A stretch of 64,000 nucleotides of DNA from Amblyomma americanum. Taxonomy: Eukaryota; Arthropoda; Arachnida; Ixodida; Ixodidae. Position numbers and translations under genes: made by a program. Positions 11,841 through 24,018 of this stretch are shown here, one piece after another. The first letter of the stretch is position 1; each line of letters starts with the position of its first letter. The notes below the pieces were generated by a model. That model had not been told where the DNA came from. It did no database searches and saw only the letters and a list, made by a program, of their open reading frames with translations. Where the stretch lies: positions 248,001-312,000 of the forward strand of contig NW_027526485.1 of assembly GCF_052857255.1 (NCBI RefSeq), given 5' to 3'.

Positions 11841-12130
11841 TATTGCGGCCACGGTCCGCGGTGTGGGTCTCCACGGCAGGCGTCGCATGGATCACACCTA
11901 CCGTTCCGCTGAACGCACGAAAGTGCACCGGCGTGGTGGTGGTGGTGGTAGTGGTTTTATTAAAAATAATAGCAAAAAGGAAGGAAAACATTTTTGCTAG
12001 CCCCGGCATCTGCCATCGATACTGAAGCACCTGAGCTGGGGCTGCGGAAATAAACGATAGCAGGCAGAATGGAGAAATGAAATGAAACAGGTGAGGGGAG
12101 AGGAAGAGAGGTTAGGGGGAGAAGTAATAT

Positions 12131-12501
12131 TGCCGCGAATATTTGCAGTGTGTTCGTTTTTCAAATCTGCCGCCACATCACTTTATCGCTTTGTTTGCGA
12201 CGCATGACGCGACTAGATTTATCTCGATTGATCGCAGCCAGGCAGAGCTGATTCTACGTTGTTCCGGAATGTTCTAGTAACTTTGCGCTCTTTATCTCGA
12301 AAGTTCGCTATCAGCTTTAAATTGAGCACGGCCGACAGCAGCCGGCATTCAGTTCGACGACCGCCGAGCACGCTTGTCGCTTCGCCGCCGCCGAGTGATT
12401 CAGTCCATTTTGGGTGCAAGTCAGCCCAATAAACAGTTCTTTTAGAAGACCCTTTCGTCCGTCTTCATCGCTGCTTCGACTGCCGTCACCGCTACGTGAC
12501 A
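12131..12501 (+). repeat. Gypsy 5' LTR
   Basis: Begins TGCCGCGAATATTTGCAG and ends GCTACGTGACA. AATAAA lies at 12428-12433, followed by a T-rich stretch, as expected of an LTR poly(A) region. Solo relatives of this LTR occur at 34454-34826 and 60501-61675. Confidence 0.95.
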
Positions 12502-12503
12502 TT

Positions 12504-12519
12504 TGGCGGAGGTGCTGGG
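12504..12519 (+). promoter_or_regulatory. Candidate primer-binding site
   Basis: Two bases after the LTR the sequence TGGCGGAGGTGCTGGG is placed and shaped like a tRNA-complementary primer site (it starts TGG, pairing with CCA). I do not assign the tRNA species. Confidence 0.55.
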
Positions 12520-12528
12520 TAGCCTTCC

Positions 12529-13900
12529 ATGTTCCGGACGCTCCCTTCTAGTCGTGAAGCCAGCCCTGAGCGCTTCGCACCCGAGGACGAGCCAGCCGAC
12601 GTCTCCAGGGAGAGGAGCCTGAGTTCGGGAAACTGCCGGACCGCACAAGACAGCGAAAAGACGCGGCTACGAGCACCGCAACATCGCCGAAAATGTCGAC
12701 ACCGAGACATACTGCAGCAGCCGCGGGTGCCGCCAACTTTCAATGGATCCCTAGGCGAAGACCCTGAAGAATGGTTGGATCAATTTGAGCGCGTGGCGTC
12801 ATTCAACGGGTGGGATGATGCGGCAAAAATTGGACACCTGTTCTTCTCATTGGATGGCTCCGCACGCACGTGGTACAAAAACTACGAGTCGTCCCTTACG
12901 ACATGGGTGTTATTCAAGAGAGAACTATTGAAGGTATTCACCAGTGTCGTGAGGAAAGAAAGAGCCGAACGACTCCTCGAGTCCAGGATCCAGCTTCCGA
13001 ATGAGCCCGTCCGCGGTTACGTCGAGGAGATGAAGCGCCTATTTCGCCGCGCCGACCCCGGGATGACCGAGGAAAAGAAAGTTCAGTTTTTAATGCGCGG
13101 CGTAAAAGAACAACTCTTTGCATGCCTCGTCCGCCACCCGCCAAAAACAGTCGAGGAATTCATGCAAGAAGCATGCACGATTGAGAAGACCCTCGACGTC
13201 CGAGCTCGGCAGTACAATCGTCCTTCCTCTGCCGGTGCAATCCTTTCGGACACGCCGGCCACCACCAGCGACAGCTTGCGGGAAGTTATCCACGAAATCG
13301 TCAGAGAGGAGCTACGCCGATTACTGCCATCCTCCCCACAGCGCACAAGCAGCGACTCTGATGGACGTGGTACGGGAAGAAGTGCAACAAGCACTTGGCA
13401 CCCGACGGCCACAGAACCCCGGGTCATGACCTACGCCGCTGCAGTAAGAACTGCCCAGCCCCAACGACAACCCCCCCGTCCTCCCCGAGATGAGCCACTT
13501 GTACCACAACGCCGCCTCCCAGCCCCCGCCTGCCCAGCCTATGACCGACGCCCCAGGAAATGCGACGCCTGGAGGACTTCCGACAACCGGCCGTTGTGAT
13601 TCCATTGCGGTGAGGCCGGCCATATCTTCGTCACTGCCCGTACCGACGTATCGGTCTTCGAGGATTTGCCATTAACGCCCCACGACCACGCTTCCGGCAA
13701 CGCCCGCAGGAAATCGACGAGTACCTGCTTCGAGAAGAGTACACGCCAAACCGCTTTTCGTGCTCACCATTGCCGTCAACCTCGCGCTTTGCGTCGGCAT
13801 GCCGCAGCTACGCAGCCGCGGTACGAGGAAGATCTCCCAGCCCCCGTAGGGGAAACTGAAGGCAGCAACCTCTGTAGGTGAGGTTGCTAAAGAGCGAAAC
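12529..13900 (+). pseudogene. Gypsy gag remnant
   Basis: The first frame (12529-13599) gives 356 residues with a typical Gypsy capsid region: PPTFNGSLGEDPEEWLDQFE, ARTWYKNYESSLTTW, FKRELLKVF and VRGYVEEMKRLFRRADPGM (residues about 70-180). This is the part that would form the particle. The expected zinc knuckle lies across a frame break: HCGEAGHI and RHCPYRR are read in different frames around 13600-13640. A downstream proline- and arginine-rich tail follows. The upstream start is uncertain, because the ATG chosen is the first in frame after the LTR. Confidence 0.85.
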
Positions 13901-13981
13901 GCCGAAGATCCTCCACCGACCACGCCCCATGAAGACGCTGCACCCGCGACGCCACATGAAGAACCGACACTCGCTGCACCG

Positions 13982-16900
13982 ATGCCGCACACAATGAGAA
14001 CCCCGACCACGACGCAGGCTGCCTTGAAAACGACGCCGCCACCCAGAAGAGCTTCGACCATACGCCCCACCCGCGACTCGCATACGCGACGAAGCCGTGA
14101 CCCGACGCCAAGAGCGACGTGCAATGCAAGAGCCAGGACCTCTGACTTAAAAGTGACTATCGACGGCCGGAAAGTTACCGCTCTAGTCGACACAGGAGCC
14201 GATTACTCGGTGATGAATGGAACATTCGCTGCGCAGCTGAGAAAAGTCACAACGGCTTGGGACGGCCCACAAATTCGCACCGCAGGGGGACACCTCATTA
14301 CGCCATCAGGACGATGCACAGCGCGAGTGACTGTCAAAGGACATACCTATCCTGCGACCTTTGTTGTGCTACCGCAATGCTCCCGCGAAGTGATCTTGGG
14401 TATGGATTTATTTAATGAGCATCAGGCGATCATCGGCCTGCGATGCAAGCTGATCACGCTTTCGACGGACGAAGCCAACGCTTCGATGGAAACTCGGGAA
14501 AATCACGTTGCCCTGAGTGTCCTGGAGGAAGAAGTGAGCGTCCTACCCCGATCAAGCGTTATCCTGACCGTAGGCGCCGCGAAAGCCATTAACGCTGAAG
14601 CCATCATCGAGGGCAACATGCAGTTGCTCCTAGACCGAGGAATCAGCATCGCAAGAGGCATCGCACATTTACGCAATGGCCAGGCCGAAGTACTGCTGAC
14701 TAACTTCAGCGAAGAATACCGGCACATTAACAGAGGAACGGCGATTGCTTTCTTCGACGAAATATCTGACGTACGAGACTCCTCCGCCCTCTCCGACCCC
14801 TTCGCAGAAGATTCGCCTGACCAAGAGAACTCGCCCACTTTGGACATCAACCCAGCCCTGCACCGGAACAGACAAGACCAGATCCGCAATCTGCTTCAAA
14901 GCTACAGCGAGTGTTTTTCGACATCGCCGAAGGTGCGACAGACGCCAATTGCCAAGCATCGCATCATAACGGATCAACACGCTCGACCTCTCCGTCAAAG
15001 CCCCTACCGTGTGTCCCCGCGAGAACGACAAGCCATCCGGGACCAAGTCGAAGAAATGCTTCGCGGCGACGTCATCCAGCCTTCAAACAGCCCATGGGCG
15101 GCACCGGTTGTTCTAGTGAGAAAGAAAGACGGCTGACTTCGATTCTGCGTGGATTACCGCCGCTTGAACAACATAACAAAGAAGGACGTCTACCCCCTCC
15201 CCCGCATCGACGACACACTGGACCGCCTCTGCAATGCCAAATATTTCTCATCGATGGACCTCAATAGCGGCTACTGGCAAATTGAGGTCGACGAAAGAGA
15301 TCGCGAAAAGACAGCATTCATCACTCCGGATGGGCTGTTTGAATTCAAGGTGATGCCATTTGGTCTCTGTTCCGCACCAGCGACGTTTCAGCGAGTAATG
15401 GATGCAGTGCTGGCAGGCCTGAAGTGGCAAATTTGTCTGGTATATTTAGATGACGTTGTTGTCTTCGCCTCAAACTTTGAAGAGCACCTCAAAAGACTTC
15501 GAACAGTACTAGACGCAATCAAGTCGTCTGGCCTAACGTTGAAAGCAGAAAAATTCCACTTTGCTTAAGAAGAGCTGCGGTTTATAGGCCACATCGTTAG
15601 CAAGGAAGGAGTACGCCCAGGCCAGCAGAAAACAGATGCTATTGAACAGTTTCCACCGCCGGCCGATAAGAAAGCAGTGCGCAGACTTCTCGGACTGTGC
15701 GCATACTAACGACGATTTGTGAAAAACTTTTCGCGCATCGCCGTGCCCCTGACCCAACTGACGAAGGCAGACGTGCCGTTTAAATGGGAAGCGCCGCAAG
15801 CAGAAGCCTTCAAGGAACTTCAGCGTTGATTACAGTCCCCACCGATCCTTGCGCATTTTGATGAAAACGCCGATACTGAAGTTCATACCGACGCAAGCAG
15901 CGTGGGACTAGGCGCCGTCCTCGTTCAAAAAAGTGACAGGCTGGAAAAAGTCATCGCATACGCTAGCCGTTCCCTTTCCAAGGCCGAGGCTAACTATTCG
16001 ACAACTGAGAAGGAGTGCCTTGCCATCATCTGGGCTACGTCAAAATTCCGCCCCTATCTCTACGGACGGCAGTTCAAGGAGGTCAGCGACCACCACGCGC
16101 TCTGCTGGCTTGCCAATTTGAAGGACCCCTCTGGCCGACTCGCTCGATGGAGTCTGCGTCTCCACGAGTTTGACGTCACCGTCGTTTGCAAGTCCGGACG
16201 CAAGCACTCTGATGCCGATTGCCTCTCACGAGCCCCTGTAGATGCACCGCCGCCGGACGACGATGAGGACGCCTTCCTGGGACCCATCAGCCCCAGCTCT
16301 TTTGCTCAGCAGCAACGCTCGGACCCCGACCTAAGAGGCTCTCATCGAGTACCTGGAAGGCAAGGTTTCTTCACCCCCCGCTTCATTCAAGCGAGGACTG
16401 TCTTCCTTCTGTGTGCAGAATGAGGTCCTTGTGAAGAAGAACTTTACAGCGAACAAAACAGCCTACCTCCTTGTTGTACCTACTTGTCTCCGCGAAGAAG
16501 TTCTACAGGCTTCACACGACGAGCCGACAGCTAGACATCTCGGGATTACTCGCACCCTCCGCCGCATTTAAGACAAGTATTACTGGCTCCGACTGTCTGC
16601 CGATGTCGCACACTATGTGAAAACCTGCCGAGATTGTCAGCGACGAAAGCCTCCTCTCACACGACCAGCAGGATTTCTGAGCCCCATTGAACCTGCCTCA
16701 AGGCCCTTTCAGCAGATCGCCATGGACTTGCTTGGCCCTTTTCGAACGTCAACATCTGGAAATAAGTGGATCATCATAGCGACCGACTACCTGGCCCGCT
16801 ACGCCGAGGGGATAGCCCTACCGAACGGAACAGCAGTAGAAGTCGCCAAATTTTTCGTGGAGTGCATTCTTCTTCGACACAGAGCCCCCGATGCGCTCAC

Positions 16901-17561
16901 CACGGAAAGAGGAACTGCATTCACGGCGGAACTAACGCAAGCCATCCTGCGGTACAGCCAAACCAGCCACCGAAGGATAACTGCATACCATCCGCAGACC
17001 AACGGACTGACCGAGCGCCTGAACAAAACCATCGCCGATATGCTCGCTATGTATGTCGATGCCGAACACAAAACCTGGGATGTCATCCTGCCTTACGTCG
17101 TTTTCGCCTACAACACCGCAGTGCAGGAGACCACCCAGATGACGCCTTTTAGGCTCGTCCATGACAGGGAGGCCACGACCACGCTAGACGCCATGCTGCC
17201 CAACGTTACAGAAGAAGAGAACGTCGACGTTGCCGCCTACCTTCAACGCGCAGAAGAAGCTCGAAGGCTTGCCCGATTACGGATCAAAGATCAGCAGCGG
17301 TCCGACGCCAGACGCTACAACCTACGAAGACGCAACGCGGAATACAATCCTGGAGACTAGGTCTGGGTGTGGACGCCCATTCGCCGCCGTGGATTGAGTG
17401 AAAAGCTTTTGAGACGCTATTTCGGCCCGTACAAGGTTCTTCGTCGGCTGGGTGAACTGGATTATGGAGTCATCCCTGACGCAATGACAGCATCCCAGCG
17501 ACGCCGCGTACGACCAGAAGTTGTCCATGTTGTCCGTCTGAAGCCGTATTATGCGCGCTAA
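13982..17561 (+). pseudogene. Gypsy pol remnant: protease, RT, RNase H, integrase
   Basis: Protease is marked by ALVDTGADYSVM (about 14190). RT shows VDYRRLNNITKKDVYPLPRI, FSSMDLNSGYWQI, MPFGLCSAPATFQRVMD and VYLDDVVVF (catalytic YLDD, about 15440). RNase H shows [14 protein letters not shown] and TEKECLAI. Integrase shows HPQTNGLTERLNK and a C-terminal VVHVVRLKPYY. One frame from 13982 to 16423 is broken by stops at 15134, 15566, 15707 and 15827. A frameshift lies between 16423 and 16617, and another stop at 17358. In integrase the usual second aspartate (DRGT) is glutamate (TTERGTAF), a likely inactivating change. All functions are therefore lost. Confidence 0.95.
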
Positions 17562-17657
17562 AGGCCGCTGCATTTCCATGCTCTATTTTCGCAAGATCCG
17601 TTTTTTTTTCCTTACTAGTCGCATTATTTGTTTTAATGCATCTGGTCGATGCTTCTT

Positions 17658-17669
17658 TGAGAGGGCAGT
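17658..17669 (+). promoter_or_regulatory. Polypurine tract of the Gypsy element
   Basis: A purine-rich run (TTTGAGAGGGCAGTAA context) lies immediately before the 3' LTR start at 17672, the position where plus-strand DNA synthesis is primed in this class. Confidence 0.6.
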
Positions 17670-17671
17670 AA

Positions 17672-18042
17672 TGCCGCGAATATTTGCAGTGTGTTCGTTT
17701 TTCAAATCTGCCGCCACATCACTTTATCGCTTTGTTTGCGACGCAGGACGCGACCAGATTTATCTCGATTGATCGCAGCCAGGCAGAGCTGATTCTACGT
17801 TGTTCCGGAATGTTCTAGTAACTTTGCGCTCTTTATCTCGAAAGTTCGCTATCAGCTTTAAATTGAGCACGGCAGACAGCGGCCGGCATTCTGTTCGACG
17901 ACCGCCGAGCACGATTGTCGCTTCGCCGCCGCCCAGTGATTCAGTCCATTTTGGGTGCAAGTCAGCCCAATAAAAAGTTCTTTTAGAAGGTCCTTTCGTC
18001 CGTCTTCATCGCTGCTTCGACTGCCGTCACCACTACGTGACA
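17672..18042 (+). repeat. Gypsy 3' LTR
   Basis: Same length (371 bp) and ends as the 5' LTR. Differences are scattered substitutions, most of them in the second half. AATAAA is at 17969-17974. The target repeat AATAT follows at 18043. Confidence 0.95.
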
Positions 18043-18220
18043 ATATGTACAAACTCTTTACACAATAAGAAATGTGTCGAGGTTGTGCGTGTGATTAGTT
18101 CATTTTAGAGGAATTAAATCACACATGCGCACAGCACTGTGTTGGTTACCACTGGAGAGGAGCGCCCAGTTATTAATCGTTCAAGGTAGAACTCGCGGAG
18201 CGTTCGGTCACTGCGTGTAA

Positions 18221-20860
18221 CTACCTGACGGAGAACAGGCGGGACGTCAAGCCCGTGTGTTCGAGGAATGAACAGAGGCTAACCAAAGTTCGCTCACGAG
18301 TGCGCGCAATGCCCTGCGGCCACAATAGCGTCTTGATGGAGTCTGGTAGTATGCCCTGCGCCCTATAGGCCGCGAGAATATCGCGACGAGCATCGGCGAA
18401 CGCGGCACAGTGAAGCAGCATGTGTTCTAGTGTTTCCACTGCACCGCATCCGTCACACACATCACTCGTCGCGATTCCGTGACGCAACCGTCGTTCCCCG
18501 GGCCACACGCAGCCAATAAGCGCGCGGAGGATCATTGCACGATGTGGCCGTGTAAGTGCGCGACAGCCGGTCACACTGTCGATGCGCTCACCTCCCGCAA
18601 TGCTTGGGTCGGGGTGCAGCTTTCGGAGATGGTCATGGATGGCCGCACGCACGTCCTCCAGCGCAAGGGGCAGATCGCTGGCAGGTAGTTGGTGTGCAGC
18701 GGTCGCGAGGTCGTCAGCTTCTTCGTTGCCTGCGATGCTGCAGTGACCGGGTACCCACTGTGCACGCACGGCACAACCTCTCTGCGCGAGGCGCTCGATG
18801 CGCGAGCGAATTTCCCGCACTAGTGGGGTACCGCGGCCGTTAGATTGCAGGCGGCTGAGGGCGGCGCGGGAGTCGCACAGCAGAGCACTCCTGGGCGGCG
18901 GAGGGCCGAGGGTGAGCAGCAGGTCCAGCCCGAGCCGGATCCCCATCAACTCCGCCGTGGTGGAGGAGCCCAGGAATGCTGCATGCTGCTGGCTGTGCCG
19001 TCGCAGGGCGGGATGGTGGCCGCCGCAGCAAGGGAGCAGCTGTCGCGGGCCGCTGAGCCGTCGGTGTACACGAGGAGATGGTCCTGGAGCTCCTCGTGTA
19101 TGACGGCTCTGGCCAGCTGCTGCACAGCACAGAGGGGTGTGCTCCGCTTTCCCGCAATGCCGACGATCTCTCGCTGTACCTCCGAGGCAGCAGGCCAGGG
19201 CGCGTAGGAGCCGGAGGGGTGTGGGCCTTGTGTCAATTGCTCATACTCAAACAGCGCCGCGCCCATTTGTGATCGCGGGTGCGAGCGCATACGCTGCAGC
19301 AGCGAGCCGCCGTCCGGTGCGCGGTGAAGCCGGTCGATGTGATTCAATGCCCTGCGCGCTGCTTGGAGCTCAAGTGGCCACGCTCCTGCCTCGGCCAACG
19401 TTGCGGCGCATTGCGAGTTTTTGGGCAGGCCTAGGCACACGCGCAGGGACTTGCGGTGCTGAAGCTCGAGTTTCTTCCAGCACGGCTTGCGCACCATGAC
19501 GAGCTGCAGCGCATAGAGCACCGCCCCCAAATCTGCGGCATTGTATAGACGCAGCGCGGCTTGCTGAGAGATGCGCTGGCCTCGAGCGGTGAGCTTGTGC
19601 ACGGCTGCGGTGATCCTCTTCAACTGCAGACAGGCCTTGGTCGCCGCGGGGCGGAAGGAAAGGCGCCAGTCGATGTCCAGGCCAAGGTACCGCACCGATT
19701 TACGCCACGGAATTGGAGTCCCGTCCAGTGACAGTGGCGCAAGGTGCACGCGCGAGCTCGAAACGCAGGCCATGGCAACCGATTTGTCTGCGCTCAGCGA
19801 TAGACCAAGGCCGCGCAAGCTGGCATCGATTGTGGTCAGGGCTCCCTGAAGGCACCCCCGCACGCGGAACGCCTCGCCCGGTGGTCCCCGGCACCACAGA
19901 GCTATGTCGTCTGCATATATGGACATGTATACATGATGTCGCCCGCTCGTGTTGAGGGAGGCCGGCACCACCGACATGGCCACATTAAACAGAAATGGTG
20001 ATAGGAGAGAGCCCTGCGGCACGCCCATGTCGACCGGGCGAGACTTGGAGAGCTTACTCCCTACTCGTACACGCATGGTGCGCCCGCTCAGGAAGCCATG
20101 AACGTATCGCAAAAGGCGCCCGCTCACACCAGCCCCCTTAAGCACCGCGAGAATTGGTGCGCGGTGAACGTTGTCAAAAGCGCCCGATACGTCCAGTAGT
20201 AGCAGCAGCGCAACCTGGCCTGCCGCCCTGGCATGCTCCAGCGCTGTAACAACGTCCGATATAGAATCAGCCGTGCACCGCATCCCACGGAAACCCGTCT
20301 GCCGCTCGTCAAACAAATCAGCCTCCGCAGCCCGCTCGTTCAGACGCTGCAACGCCATATGCTCCATGAGCTTACCTGCCGCCGATGTTAATGCTACTGG
20401 CCGGTATCCGCTCAGCTCCATAGGTGGGCGCCCTGCCTTTCGGATGGGACAAACAACCGCGGTTCGCCAATCCTCCGGTAGCTCCCCTCGTTCCCACACC
20501 AGGTTGATCTGCGCAGGAGGTTGCTGCGCATCCAGGTTTCGCAGCATCTGGTATGTCACCCCGTCCGGTCCGGGGTGACGCGCACCTTGATTTCCCGGGG
20601 CGATGAGATGTGACACAACAGGGCACTGCGGCACAGGTGGGTTCCTCGCACGTGGTGGCTGAGTGGTAGCCAGTGTAGCCAGGTAGCCGCATCTGGGGCT
20701 CCCCATCATGTGAACCTACGTCTCCTGCAGCGCGATAACTTCTGGCGAATCCTGTGCGATGCGAACTCGCATTTCGGCGTACCGCGCTGCAAGTGAGCGC
20801 ACGTTCCACTGCAGGATGGATGGTATGAGGGAGGGATTTCGGCGGCTAGCCATCATGCTG
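18221..20860 (-). pseudogene. LINE ORF2: endonuclease stub joined to RT and RNase H
   Basis: The N-terminus is an APE endonuclease start (ILQWNVRSLAARYAEMRV and SPEVIALQET) that breaks off after the ALQET motif at about 20730, at a stop. It is joined almost directly to the RT entry (GPDGVTYQMLRNL). RT is otherwise complete: GYRPVALTSAAGKLMEH, LLDVSGAFDNVHRAP (motif A), PQGSLLSPFLFNVAM (B) and YADDIALW (C, near 19905). RNase H has VYTDGS, AELMGIRLGLD after a frameshift near 18950, LLCDSRAAL and GHCSIAGNEEADDLA. The C-terminal zinc motif is CDGCGAVETLEHMLLHC. Most of the endonuclease is deleted, so this copy could not nick DNA. Confidence 0.9.
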
Positions 20861-21184
20861 GCTTATCTGTGCGGGAGCACCCGCTGCTTCTAAGCAAGCC
20901 CGATGTCCATCGGTGCCCTCCGGGAAAAGTGCGCTGAGGGCGCGCAATGCCAGCTTTAGGCGCGCGATCTCCGCGTCCCGTGCGTCAGGGGGCTGGCCAT
21001 GAGAAGCGGCCGCAGGCTCGGGCCACGCTGTACGGGACGCCAGGCAACCGGATCGCCGCTGCCGGTGCCGGCGCTGCCGTTGCTTCGGTGACTGCTGCTG
21101 CTGGGGTGTTCCCCTGACGGCCTGCGCATAAGAAAGCGCGCGGGGCGTCAGCTGATGTTGCTGGGCTGGGGCCGCTGTCTCAGC

Positions 21185-22740
21185 CTAGACGACGGTTCGG
21201 ACAACCTGTCTGGACATCGGTGCCATGGACGTGGCCATTAAAGTGGCAACGTGACGCTCTCGCTGCCAGTGCGGGCACGCTTGGTCAATGGCTGCATGCC
21301 GCCCCCCGCAGTTAATGCAGCGGGGCTTCCTCGCGCAGGTACCAGGCTCGTGCGGCCCGCCGCAGCTCGTGCATCGGGCAGGAGCACGACACACCTCAGT
21401 GGCATGCCCCAGGCTGGTGCACTTGGCACACTGGAGCGGCCGGGGACGGCAGGGGCGGACCGCGAGCCTGCGCTTGAATATGGTGATGAACGCCGGGGGT
21501 GTCGGCGCCGCAAAACGGAGAGCGAGTTTGCTGCCCGACAGAGACGCCGACACCATCGGTACCGTTGACTCCGCCGCCGCTAGCAGCTACTCCGCCGTCC
21601 TGCGCCCGTCCACACCGAAGACCAGGCTGGAGCTTTGATTCCGAGGAGGAGGCTCCTTGGCGCAGACCGGCACGCCGCAGATGACGGCTGTGGCTAGCAG
21701 GGCCTGGAGAGCATCGCTGCTCCCCGCGTCCACTGCCACCACATTCCGCCGAATGTTTACCCGGAGGGCGAGGACGCCCGGGCGGGATCCGATCTCCTCG
21801 GCCAACTCCTAGCCCTGTTCCCTGGTGAAGGCAGTGCCCCGGTTCGCCGGCCGAAACAGCACCGTCCCCACCAGGCTGGACGGGACCTCCACGGCGGCCG
21901 CGGCTCGCTCCAGGGCAGCTCTCCGACGCCGCTGCGCCTTGGTAGTGATAATGCGCCACGGGACCAGGCTGACCCCAGCATCAGCGTCGCCGCTGTCTGC
22001 GGCGCATTGCTGCGGCGCGCCGCGGAGTTGGGCGCGCTCGCTGCCAGCAGACGAAGCCCCAGCCGCAGCCTGATCTCGTGCTCCGGGATTTGATGAGGTC
22101 GCATCCGGTTTTCTTCCGGACGCCGTCGCCCCAGCAGCAACAGCAGCAGCATCAGCAGCAGGCTGGAGGTGGGCTCCATGGGGCTCGTGCTGGGAAGGCC
22201 CTGCTCCTTCGAGTGTGGAGGGAGAGGGAACAGTGACGATGGGGGGGCTTCGGGCTTCCCGCTTTGCCACCGCGATGTCCCTTTTGGTTTCCGAGTCCCT
22301 CGCCTCCTCGGACCCCGTTGAGCGTCGCCGTTTCCGGAGAGCAGACTTGTCCATTGGGGAGCAGATGCTCTCCTCGGCTGAGTTGTCCGCAGTGTGCCTG
22401 CAGCAGCAGCATCAGGGGGAGAGGGCATCACAGCCGGTTCCCCAGGTGTAGCAATGGCGGCAGTAAGCGCAGGGGTGGCCAGAGGTGGGGAGGGAGCCGC
22501 CGTGGAGTTCTGCGTCTGGTGAGCGAGCGCCATGGCGTCCCTCAAGGCTAGAACGCGTGGGTCCGCCGGCGACACGTCCAAGGTCCCGATGACGGACTCG
22601 AGGTTCTCCGAGGTGGTGATGAGCGCCGCCGTCAGGCACCTCACCGTGTCCCGCAGATCAGCGATCTCGGCCTGCATTCGCCGAATGGTGCTGGACGACC
22701 TTGTTCTGGATGGCGTTCGTCTCCGTGATCGTCAGCATGA
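21185..22740 (-). pseudogene. LINE ORF1 with three zinc knuckles, frameshifted
   Basis: The predicted product is the element's RNA-binding protein. The N-terminal part (from about 22677) is coiled-coil-like: MQAEIADLRDTVRCLTAA. A middle part rich in A, P and R contains RRRRAALERAAAAVEVPSSL (about 21940-21870), then EIGSRPGVLALRVNIRRNVV. Close to the C-terminus come three knuckles, CAKCTSLGHATEVC, CTSCGGPHEPGTC and CINCGGRHAAIDQAC (about 21440-21290). At least three frame changes (near 22350, 21800 and 21560) break the ORF. A related knuckle array occurs in the ORF1 at 27.8 kb, but in a different family. Confidence 0.75.
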
Positions 22741-22931
22741 GCGGCCTGCCCTGCGTTGCTCATTGTCACCGCCGAACACAGGTCTTCGCTCGTTCACGGT
22801 GTCTATGGCCTCCATGGGGAGACCCCGCAACGCCGCGAAGCTTTAGGCCCAGCGTCCGAAGGAGCAGAGAGCTAAAAAACGTGTCCGCTCGCTTCAAGCG
22901 CCCGCCGAAGAATCCCACCGGCGTTTGATGA

Positions 22932-23181
22932 AAATTTGGTTTTTGGGGAAAAATGGCGCAGTATCTGTCTCACTGTAACGGCAGACACCTGAACCATGCC
23001 GTAATGGAAGGGATGGAGGAGAGACTGAGAGAAGAAAGGAAGAAAGAGGGGCCGTAGTGGAGTGCTACGGAAAAATTTCGACCACCTGGGGATCTTTAAC
23101 CTGCACTGACATGGCACAGCGCACTGGCGCCGTAACGTTTGGCCTCCATTGAAAGGCAGCCGCCGAGGTCGGGTTCGGACC
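22932..23181 (-). mobile_element. tRNA-derived SINE, tail type A, 5' end lost
   Basis: On the minus strand the B box is GGTCCGAACCCGACC; the sequence upstream of it (the A box) is missing or unrecognisable. The body (CCCCAGGTGGTCGAAATTTT) and the type A tail ending CCCCAAAAACCAAATTTT are clear. It adjoins the 5' end of the antisense LINE. Confidence 0.88.
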
Positions 23182-24018
23182 TACGTACTCCTCCGCATCC
23201 TGGGCTGGAACGATTGACCTTGTGTACGCAGCATTGATACAACTGCGTGTTACTTTACCGATCATCGGGCAGTGTTTATCTCTGTCAAATCAATTCAATA
23301 AATAACGTGTCTCACCGCATACTTTTTGAATGCTTAACATTTTAATCACCACAACCTCAACAGCATGTGTAACCTGCGGGGAACTTCAGCTCTCGCTACG
23401 TATATCCTTGCATAGCTTAGCTAAGCCACTGCTAATGTTTTTAAAGCGAAAGCTATACTATGACAGCCAGCGAGCCATTTCTGCTCGGCGAGCCGTATGC
23501 CGTATGCGCTAGCCGACGAATGACCTTGAGCCGCCGTTGCCTAGCAACGCCGCAGCCGCGCTCCAACAGATGACGCCGCCGTCAACGCCGCTGCCGTCAC
23601 GCTCGCTCCACCAGATGTTCTCCACTGAGGTAGAGAGAGAGGAGGTGTTACCTCCCGGTGATGTATATATATGCGCTTCGCGTCAGTGTAGGAGGTGGCT
23701 CTGACACCACCATGATATCTGATACTTGATTTAATATCTGATGCGGGTCCTTGGACTCAAGATATTAAACTTATTTTCGAATATCTCCGAGTGCTGGGCT
23801 TGAAGCACTCCGGCACGGGTCTGTCCGGTACTGCACTGCTTCCCGGATTGGCCCTGGGCATATTAGCGCGCGCCTTTTTTTCTATCGTTGCTCTTCTATC
23901 CTTTAACTCTCCTACTTCCAGCACGCAGCAGCGACTGTGGCTGGGCTTGAGCCAGTAGGCAGGAACGTGCACTTTCCTTTTGTTCCTTCCTATCAACAAC
24001 AGCAGCACCAGAAGTGTA
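23182..24018. other. No recognisable gene between SINE and LINE copy
   Basis: The interval is mostly plain sequence. From 23440 to 23740 it is GC-rich with CCGCCG-type runs, an AGAGAGAGAGG stretch and a TATATATATGCGC site, which resemble a decayed short element; I cannot assign it. No frame has recognisable protein similarity. Confidence 0.4.

Larger units (their letters stand above)
12131..18042 (+). mobile_element. Ty3/Gypsy LTR retrotransposon nested in a LINE 3' UTR
   Basis: This 5.9 kb element has two 371-bp LTRs (12131-12501 and 17672-18042), each starting TG and ending CA and flanked by the 5-bp target repeat AATAT (12126-12130 and 18043-18047). Internal order is primer-binding site, gag, protease, RT, RNase H, integrase, polypurine tract, which is the Gypsy order. 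By eye the LTRs differ at about 11 of 371 sites (about 3%), so it is neither brand new nor very old. The opposed LINE copy has the unoccupied site at 26376-26393, confirming insertion into the LINE. Confidence 0.97.
11933..22930 (-). mobile_element. RNase H-type LINE, antisense, split by a Gypsy element
   Basis: On the minus strand the parts are: ORF1 (about 22740-21185), a stub of endonuclease, RT and RNase H (20860-18221), a 3' UTR (18220-18043, continued at 12130-11933 beyond the Gypsy insertion), and a 3' end made of AATAAAACCACTACCACC, that is an (ACC)n tail. A second copy of the same family is at 24019-26578 in sense orientation. The 5' boundary near 22930 is approximate because a SINE abuts there. 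Frameshifts and an endonuclease deletion make this copy non-autonomous. Confidence 0.9.

Noticed and set aside
12131..18042. Endogenous retrovirus with an envelope gene
   Set aside because: Integrase ends about 110 bases before the 3' LTR; there is no room for an envelope gene and none is seen.
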